From: Hymenopus coronatus
Lineage: Eukaryota; Arthropoda; Insecta; Mantodea; Hymenopodidae
DNA length: 64,000 nucleotides
Assembly (NCBI GenBank): GCA_030762935.1
Contig: CM060892.1
Location: forward strand, 88,338,327-88,402,326
Direction: 5' to 3'
The notes beneath the pieces are model-generated. The model made no database searches and was not told the origin of the DNA. It saw only the letters and a program-made list of their open reading frames with translations. A program made the position numbers and the translations under genes. Shown piece after piece: positions 57,300 through 64,000 of this stretch (its first letter is position 1; every line of letters begins with the position of its first letter).

Positions 57300-57440
57300 T
57301 ACCAGAATCATATCAGAGCTGCCGGTGTGACGAAATATTGTCCCGTAAAAGTTCCTCTACATGCCAGTACATCTGACATGGGGCTGTCGCCATCGGTCTG
57401 GGTTGGGATTGAGCCCACGATCTTGAGAACAGAAGGAAGC
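57300..57440 (-). mobile_element. tRNA-derived SINE fragment
   Basis: On the minus strand: box B-like GATCGTGGGCTCAATCCC, then CAGACCGATGGCGACAGCCC, GTAGAGGAACTTTTACGGG and CGTCACACCGGCAGCTCTG. The head is truncated at the junction with the Pal-1k copy that follows. Confidence 0.55.
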
Positions 57441-58100
57441 AAAAATGGTTGTCTTAATTACTTACTTATAAGCAGAAGGAAATAAAAGAATTAAGTGAAG
57501 TGATAGTAAAATCTCTTAAAAGCTGTTAAGTGATTAAAATTAATTTGTTTGCATCACCAGATTTGACAAATTCTTGTATGAGAAAAGCCTAAGTATTTTA
57601 CAACTGAAACCAATTATAAGGAATATCTGGAAATGATCCCTCCACAAAAAATATATATGGCATAAATTGAAAGTATAGTAAGTTTTTGTCTAACTCTTAC
57701 GGTTTAACATTTATGTAAAAGCCATCCAGAATGAAGAAAACTTCAAAGATTGTTCCCAGATAATTAAAAAGATATAGTTTCATTGTTTTTGTCATGTAAA
57801 TATCTTTAATAATGGTATTTTATTCTTATTCGTTAGAACAATTTTTAAAAAATCAACGTTTATGAATGTTGATCCATATAAAGGATAATTTGGGGTGGGA
57901 GATTTTCTTCAAAATCTTCGTGTCGTATCCTTAGAAGACACTAAACATAAATAGGTACCAAGTTGTTTTGGATTAAAGGGATTCTAAAACGTGTATTTTC
58001 GGTGAAATCGCAGTATCAAACTTTTGGGTGGAATGCAATAATTTCTCTACCTACTATGTACATACTATATACATTGTATATGTACTAGACAAAGCAAAAA
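57441..58100 (-). repeat. Pal-1k repeat, 3' tip and slot deleted
   Basis: ACTTACTTATAAGCAGAAGG onward; the microsatellite slot is lost (CCAAGTTGTTTTGGATTAAA). The 5' region has a longer hairpin than usual: CTACTATGTACATACTATAT then ACATTGTATATGTACTAG. Confidence 0.92.
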
Positions 58101-58971
58101 GTAAATTGGGGCTATGAGTTTCATATGCAGGTTCTTTTTAAAAGCAAACCCCACCACTTTCATCGCTTCCACCACAAGAAACTTGTTTCAAAGCTTCGAC
58201 TCGAGAACTTCAGATGACCGCAAGTTCGTTCTACAGCCGAGTATAGATATCCAAGAACTTCTCGACGGAGGGCATGGGGAATCGGTTTTCTGGGCCACCT
58301 CTCTTGGAATATATTAGCCGACCTTTACTTTAAGCCCAATATGAGCCTCAGAAGAATACATTCGAGTACTACGAGGTATTTGTAAAAGAGTTACCCTCCC
58401 CCAATTTTTACCAAAACTTTTTTTTTCCCATTTTTTGCATAACCAAGTAGGATAGAAACCAAGGCGAAGAAGCCGCAACGCTGAAGGTATCGATAAGGGG
58501 TTGTGAGAATAAAAATGAGTGAGTAAGAGAGAGGTCAATAATAGGTTTCCTATAAGTTGGCGACACTGTACAGGGGCGAGAGGCCAGGCAGGATACCTAA
58601 TTGCAGCCTAAGCATGTCGACACAACCTTTTGAACGTAAGAGGAACAAAGAGGCATTTCGAAGGGCGGAAAATGCTGAAGCCGGGAGAGATGGTCTTTAG
58701 CGTTTAGATTACTTGAGCGGTGCTTCTTGGTGGTGCAAATGTCGCTGTCCTGCATGAGAATGTGAGGAGGGTGTTCCCCTTGTGTTAACACTACACTAGG
58801 GGCCCTGATTTTCTTTCTTACGCAACCGAGCTCTGCTGAAATGGATCTTCTTTGTACATGCGGCGCCCAGGACGTGACGCTTTTTACAGATTTCCCCGCG
58901 GTGCGCTTTAAGAAATACAATAACAAGTGTTTCTTATTAGCATTATGATAATACACAGCTATCAAAGTGCA
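58101..58971. other. Lower-copy region
   Basis: GC-richer sequence without recognised repeats. It holds most of the 169-codon frame listed separately. Confidence 0.5.
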
Positions 58972-59106
58972 TGCCTCTGTTGTGTGGGGGCAGCACGTCT
59001 GCTCTACATCCAGGAGCTCGCTAGTTCGAGCTCGCTTAGGGAGAGGGAGTTTTCGTAGTTTTCCCTTATTCTGAGAAGATGAATGAAGAGTAACTTTAAA
59101 CACCAT
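58597..59106 (-). CDS. Longest open frame in the window, unknown
   Basis: A 169-codon minus-strand frame with an ATG start and stop. I recognise no domain, signal peptide or membrane segment. The middle is Lys/Arg- and Ser-rich, and Cys residues are scattered (SELLDVEQTCCPHTTEACTL near residue 30). Its first 45 codons or so are the antisense of a family F SINE (58972-59178), so at least the start cannot be an ancient host exon. One open frame of this length is unsurprising in 64 kb with a GC-richer patch. A chance frame is most likely; a lineage-specific or exonised sequence is the alternative. Confidence 0.12.
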   Translation of the reverse strand: MVFKVTLHSSSQNKGKLRKLPLPKRARTSELLDVEQTCCPHTTEACTLIAVYYHNANKKHLLLYFLKRTAGKSVKSVTSWAPHVQRRSISAELGCVRKKIRAPSVVLTQGEHPPHILMQDSDICTTKKHRSSNLNAKDHLSRLQHFPPFEMPLCSSYVQKVVSTCLGCN

Positions 59107-59178
59107 GGATTCCGTAATAACTTAATAACATTTCGACAATCTAATTCATTGTCAGATATGACCAAGTAGTTAAACTAC
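58972..59178 (+). mobile_element. tRNA-derived SINE, family F
   Basis: Head CTCTGTTGTGTGGGGGCAGC, box B CGCTAGTTCGAGCTCGC, body GGAGTTTTCGTAGTTTTCCC and AAGAGTAACTTTAAACACCA. Same body order as the 18.2 kb copy. Confidence 0.72.
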
Positions 59179-59194
59179 ATTACACTACAAAATC

Positions 59195-59375
59195 TTCTTA
59201 TTCTCCTTCTTCATCACAGTTTAGACCTTATTGGTCGGTTCGAGATCCAAAGTGCTGCTGATTCCACCTTTTTCTAGATCCTCTCAAGTTTCTTCTTCCT
59301 CATGATGCTGCTTTTGGTGCTCTGTTTTCGATCATCCTTATTAGTTACTTTTTCCAGTTTGTTCTATATTACACT
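59195..59375 (-). pseudogene. Possible LINE 3'-end fragment
   Basis: A minus frame gives RRNLRGSRKRWNQQHFGSRT and LNCDEE, reminiscent of the Arg-rich tail and acidic end of some LINE proteins. No other support, so this is weak. Confidence 0.25.
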
Positions 59376-59520
59376 ATTGTGTATTTAGTTCTGCGTTGAA
59401 TTGTTGCTTGATTACTGTATTATGTTTTTACCTGTTCTTTGGTATACTGCTATTGATCTGAGGAATCTCATTTGTGCAGCCTGTAAGCTACTAAAAAAAA
59501 TTAAAACATGAAAATAAAAA

Positions 59521-60356
59521 GTGTAATATATCCCACTTACATGACTTTATCTATATCTCTGTTACAAACTATTGCTAAAAAAATTATTCTTCTATCTATT
59601 TCATGCTAATCGAGATACAATTAACAGACATGGTCATATTACTTGCTTCCTTGTAAGTAGAAGAGAAATAAGGGAGTAATGCGATAGTCAAATCGTTTAA
59701 AAACCGGTCGATAAGTAAACATTGAAATTCGGTTCTCTTTGCTTGTAGGATTAAACAAAAGAGAGGAAAAGAAAGATATCCTGTTTGATAAAAGCTTAAG
59801 TAGCTTAAAACGAAAACCAATAACTTGGAATATCTCATTTAACTCTACAAAAATGTATATGACTTAAATTGTGCATTTTGATGAGATCTACACTTTTGGT
59901 TTAGTAAGTTTTTGTTTGTCTGTTACGGTTTCCTAGTTATGCAAAAGCTATGCAAAAATCTTCAGTGGCTATTACTAGATAATTCAAATGCGGTTTTTTA
60001 TGTCATGAAACTATCTTAAACATAGGTAGTATAACAAAAACTGTTAGTGATATTTTTGAGGAAATCAACGTTTTCAAAAAAATGTTCCACGTTAAGGGAA
60101 GTTGGGGGTGGGGGATTTTCTCGAAAATCTTCATATCACATTCCTGGGATACACTAAACTTAAATACCAAAACTTTTTGTTTATAAGTTATGTACACACA
60201 CATACACACACAGGGATCTTTTTCTAAATGATCGTTTTAGATTCAGTATTCCTCAAAACATGAATTTCTGAAGCAATTTCAGTATCGAAATGTTGGGTAC
60301 AATACAGCACCTTCTTACCTACTATGTACTTTGTACATATGTGCTAGGGAAAGTAA
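59521..60356 (-). repeat. Pal-1k repeat, full length
   Basis: ATATCCCACTTACATGACTT 3' end; CA slot at 60193-60212; decayed 5' palindrome CTACTATGTACTTTGTACAT with TGTGCTAGGGAAAGTAA. Confidence 0.94.
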
Positions 60357-60816
60357 AAATGAAGAACTGAATTTAAAATTAAATAAATTAAGACAAATGA
60401 GAGGAACAATACTTAATAAGAACATTAAAGAACAAGAGTCGAAAGAAACACAAAAGATATTATATAATGTATGAATGAATAGGTGTTTTCATTGATATAA
60501 CAATATCGCACATTGAACTTCAACAATCGCACGGGTGCACAGACCGTACATACTTTTGCAATGCACAAAATAAAAAGCAATACGGAAACAACATCAACAA
60601 AGAATTAAAAGAGTAAACACGAAAATAAAAATACAAAGATATTCAGCAACAGCAATTTAAATTTACAGCACGAAGTACACCTTATTCAGAAGCAGAAATG
60701 TGCCCTATTATAATAAATAAATACACTTAACAGAAATATATACACATAATAGTATATCTATGACATAAAATATGTCTATGTAAAACATTGTAGTCACTTT
60801 AGTTTAGCTGTTCTTA
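60357..60816. other. Very A-rich spacer
   Basis: No recognised feature; long A-rich stretches. Confidence 0.55.
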
Positions 60817-61080
60817 TCACCCCCCCTCTTCTCCATTGGCGGTCATCTCAGAAATCAGCTGTTTTGCCTTAAGTATAAATTTACTTAGCCCGTCTTCCGT
60901 ACCTGCCAGTAGTGTCCAACATGCTTCTAACTCTACATTCGTGGTGGTAAAGAATCGCGGTAAATATTTTTCCCTCCATACTTCCGTACCCCTACATCTT
61001 TCCAAAATATGGGTCCATGACTCTTCCTCCTAGCAAATGGGACAGATTCTCATACCATTCTCGTCAGCGATTTTTATTAT
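60817..61080 (-). pseudogene. LINE C-terminal zinc-knuckle fragment
   Basis: On the minus strand the frame reads ADENGMRICPIC, an in-frame stop (about 61031), then EEESWTHILERCRGTEVWRE and on to 60817. The C-x2-C ... H-x4-C spacing with 'EEE(S/T)xxH(I/V)L' is the zinc knuckle at the C-terminus of R1/Jockey-type LINE proteins. The rest of the element is absent. It is dead because of the stop and truncation. A host protein with this signature is less likely. Confidence 0.6.
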
Positions 61081-61981
61081 ATAAAGGAAGGACACTGCCA
61101 GAAGTAACGGAAGTGAAAGTCTCACTAAGAAAGAGCAGAAAGGAAAAGAATAGAAACAACTGAAAGGTAATATTTAAGAGCAGAAGCTGATACAAACATA
61201 TACGAAGAATGAATATCAAATATTTGACTGAACTATAAACATAAAGGATATAACCAAGTAGAGATGAAGGGATATTTTTAACTGAGGCCAGAACAGGTCG
61301 AAAGTCTATACCTAATGGAAGAAGGACAATATCACGTTAATCTTGTGACCCTATTCAAAAGTTAAAGGGCAATCGCGATCAACACACGGTTCCTACATTT
61401 GTCTCCAACCCCATTCTGCGTCATTTAAATAATAAATCCTCTGGTTTCCGGCAAATGAGAAGGGAATCGGTATCTTACCCGCTTATTAGTGGGTGTGTCG
61501 TCATCGTAGACATCCCGTACAAGAGCACGGAGCGCGACAGGGGGTGGATTATGGGGTGACCGACCAAGGAGCAGTAAGAGGATTTGTCACGAAATGGCCG
61601 CCCTGCATACACATTTGGTTTCAAATAATTATACTTGGGGCACATCGCTGGCAGCGAAAACTTCTGTGGGCGGATCTGTGAGCTGCATTTGTAAGTGACC
61701 TGTTTCTGTAATTGTGTTCAATTGCGAGCAGGAACAAAGGTAGTGTTCTGACGACATTAATGTCACAGGTGATTTATTTTTAAAGGCAATGTATGTATTA
61801 CTTCACATGCAAAATTCGGCATATAAAATACAATATACCATTATTTTGTATATAAAATTGCATACTAGTGAATTATGCACCACAATTCAGACTATTGTGC
61901 TCCCTAATTGATATTAAGCAGCAAGCATGCATGTTCCATGTGTTTCACATACATACAGAGCGATAAGAGCTGTTTGTAGTT
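61081..61981. other. Lower-copy spacer
   Basis: GC-richer at 61370-61700. No recognised gene. Confidence 0.5.
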
Positions 61982-62490
61982 TTACTTTTTTCAACCACAT
62001 ACAATGTACCTATACTTAGTAGGTAGTGAAGTTACAGTATTCCACCTTAAACTTATATACGGATATTTCACGGTCAATACACGTTTTGAGGTCTCGTAAA
62101 AGCTTTTAAAATATTCGTAGTATCTGTGAACAGAATAACTCAAATCGAAAGGCATTTCAATATAAAAACTTTATATTTAAGTTTAGTGTATTCCAGCTTG
62201 CGACACGAAGATGTTCAGCAAAATCCCCTAATCCCAAACTACGCTTTACCTAGAAGATTTTTTGGAATTTTCTATTTACTTAACAATAAACATCTATTTT
62301 ATATTAAAATATCACGAATAAATGGATTTACATAGGAAATAAAATGTATATCTTGAATTTTATGGAAATAACCTCTCATACCTTTTTAATGACTTTTAAA
62401 TAACTGGTAAACTTAAGAAACACAAAATCGTACTGTACAAAAACTGCGGATCGTCTTAAAACGCATATTTATATTACATACATTGTTTTT
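61982..62490 (+). repeat. Pal-1k repeat, 3' truncated
   Basis: TACTTTTTTCAACCACATAC hairpin relic; no microsatellite (slot reduced to TCGTAGTATCTGTGAACAGA). Body blocks run to AAAACGCATATTTATATTAC. Confidence 0.9.
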
Positions 62491-62884
62491 ATGAATCTTA
62501 TGCAGAGAGTCTGATTAGGGACCCTATTATTTAAGAATACTAACTTACAAATCAATATTTACATAATTGTAATACTCTGTGCTAAGAAAATAGTTATACG
62601 TGACTAATTGAAAATTATAAACTGGTTGTATAACTCACGCAAAATACATGTCTGATCTGAAAGGTTAGTTGGGATACTCAAAGGATGAAAGTATTCCCGA
62701 AATTCAATGAGGGGACACAACAGAAAGTGGTTTTCAAATTGCCCTTGGATTATCTGCGTCTTCTTTGATTAAAACCCCAAAAATGCTTAAAGTTATGAAT
62801 GCGCTTTTTCATAAAAATATAATTTTTGTGTTTGAAAATTGAAAACATATGCTTAAATACATCCGATAGTAAAACCTAGGAGAT
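62491..62884. other. AT-rich spacer
   Basis: No recognised feature. Confidence 0.5.
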
Positions 62885-63300
62885 TCTTGGTTTAGTTATC
62901 TTTTCACATAAGCCGTGTGTAGGACAGGAATTGAATAGGTAGTGTCAGACTGAAAAATTCAATGCCATAGCTGGGATTTGAAGTACGGATCTCCCGGTCT
63001 CTAGCCGGTTGCCCTTCCACTGAGCTAGCATGGCAACATGCCGGCATAGCCTTGAATTTCTCTACTGACCGGTATATTTCCCGGTAAACTACAAGGTGTT
63101 CTCAGATTATTTTGAGATGACAACCCCGGTGGCGACTTACAATGCATACTTGATTTCTCTACCTTAAGTCCCAGGATTCATTGTGCAGTCAACTATTTTG
63201 GTCATTGGTATTGGTTTAATTGTTTTTTCACACAAGCCGTGTGTAGGACAGGAGTCAAATCCCGGCTATATCATTGAATTTTTCAGTTTGACTCTACCTA
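62885..63300 (-). mobile_element. Family D element with iterated flanks
   Basis: The core (62955-63045) is the best-preserved family D tRNA-like segment. On the minus strand it has TGCTAGCTCAGTGG (box A region) and GTACTTCAAATCCCAGC (box B). The phrase CACATAAGCCGTGTGTAGGA at 62906 recurs as CACAAGCCGTGTGTAGGACA at 63230, about 324 bp apart. After the second, the sequence turns back: TCAAATCCCGGCTATATCAT is the inverse complement of the box B side. Confidence 0.8.
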
Positions 63301-64000
63301 TTCTAGGAGATTCTGATTCATTGTTACCTCTGTGAACATGTACAGCAAATTTTACAGGAAGAGCATTTTACAGGAAGAAAAATGCTGAAAATATCAATAA
63401 TGCATGACTCCCATTAAAATCCAACCTGAGGTTGGTACCTCAGCTTTCCTTTTCTCTACTCTGCTGCTGCCTTTTCTGTACTTTTTTTCTTGTGTTGCTG
63501 AGTACGTTTTTTATTTTGTATGGTGCAAATGAGATCTCGTCAAATTGAAGTTTTTCTTGCCGAGTTCAGTCCAGTTTTACCTCTAATGCTTTCTGTAGCG
63601 CCAGTGACTTAAAATATTTATAAACGGCACCTGTTGGGAAGTTATACATTTTTTGTGTTCAGGAATGTTTAAATTATTTTATGGAATTAAAATGAATTAG
63701 TCGATTTTTTGTGATTTTTCAAGAAATTTGAGTCATAAATGCCCTTAAAGGAATATTCTTAGGATGTACAGTTTAAGCTAGGGAACAAGTTGCGGGGAAG
63801 ATAATCTGGTTGTGCTGACTCAGAAATGGGGAGAATTCTTCTTTGTTGTGTGCCATAAACTCAACGCCCCAAGACCTATGCGTAGTTGTACATCGCGGAT
63901 AAAAGCCTCGTAGAAAACTAAATCACGGTTTTAATGCACAACAGTGAGATAGTTCATATTTCAACATAATGTTCCACAGCGATGCTGTAAATACTGGGCG
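63301..64000. other. Unassigned end of window
   Basis: No recognised gene or repeat. Confidence 0.5.

Overview
This window looks like a gene-poor, AT-rich stretch of a metazoan nuclear genome. An arthropod is the best guess: one LINE fragment has the C-terminal reverse-transcriptase signature of the Jockey clade, which is found mainly in arthropods, and it sits with DD34D mariner elements and several tRNA-headed SINE families. I could not fix the species. I found no bacterial operons, CRISPR array, rRNA, intact tRNA or convincing host protein-coding gene. The longest open frame is 169 codons and starts inside a SINE.

The dominant content is one interspersed repeat family that I do not recognise, called here Pal-1k. 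About 40 complete, partial or relic copies lie in both orientations and cover roughly 24 kb (about 38%) by my hand-placed boundaries. A full unit is about 0.8-0.9 kb. In the orientation used here ('+') it begins TACTTTCTCT and runs through a roughly 40-bp near-palindrome centred on TATGTACATA. It then passes a microsatellite at a fixed internal position and an AT-rich body, and ends TAGAGAAAGTCATGTGAATG plus GAACACATCAGA. The two ends therefore carry a short inverted ACTTTCTCTA/TAGAGAAAGT. Copies occur singly, head-to-tail (8.4-9.6, 12.5-14.0, 22.1-23.2 kb), as a foldback (44.2-45.5 kb), and as a large inverted composite with tandemly iterated ends (52.1-55.8 kb).

Scattered among these copies are tRNA-derived SINEs of at least eight sorts (0.46, 0.78, 1.2, 2.5, 5.6, 7.9, 18.2, 20.3, 29.7, 33.2, 34.6, 37.2-37.9, 41.1, 42.7-43.1, 43.6, 47.7, 50.5, 51.8, 57.3, 59.0 and 62.9 kb). 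There are two dead mariners: a 599-bp internally deleted one at 6.3-6.9 kb and a near-full-length decayed one at 56.0-57.3 kb. LINE 3'-end fragments lie at 21.6, 41.3, 46.4, 60.8 and possibly 59.2 kb. A local minisatellite lies at 32.0-32.4 kb, and many simple repeats are present.

The best candidate for something undescribed is Pal-1k: its palindromic terminus that stays paired after substitutions, its recurrent open frame of about 80-120 codons on one strand in many copies, and its tendency to iterate its plain end into short tandem arrays. The stretches between repeats (for example 9.6-11.6, 18.5-20.2, 23.2-23.9, 48.9-50.5, 53.3-54.2 and 58.1-59.0 kb) are lower-copy sequence. Some are richer in GC and could hold exons or regulatory DNA, but I cannot show it.
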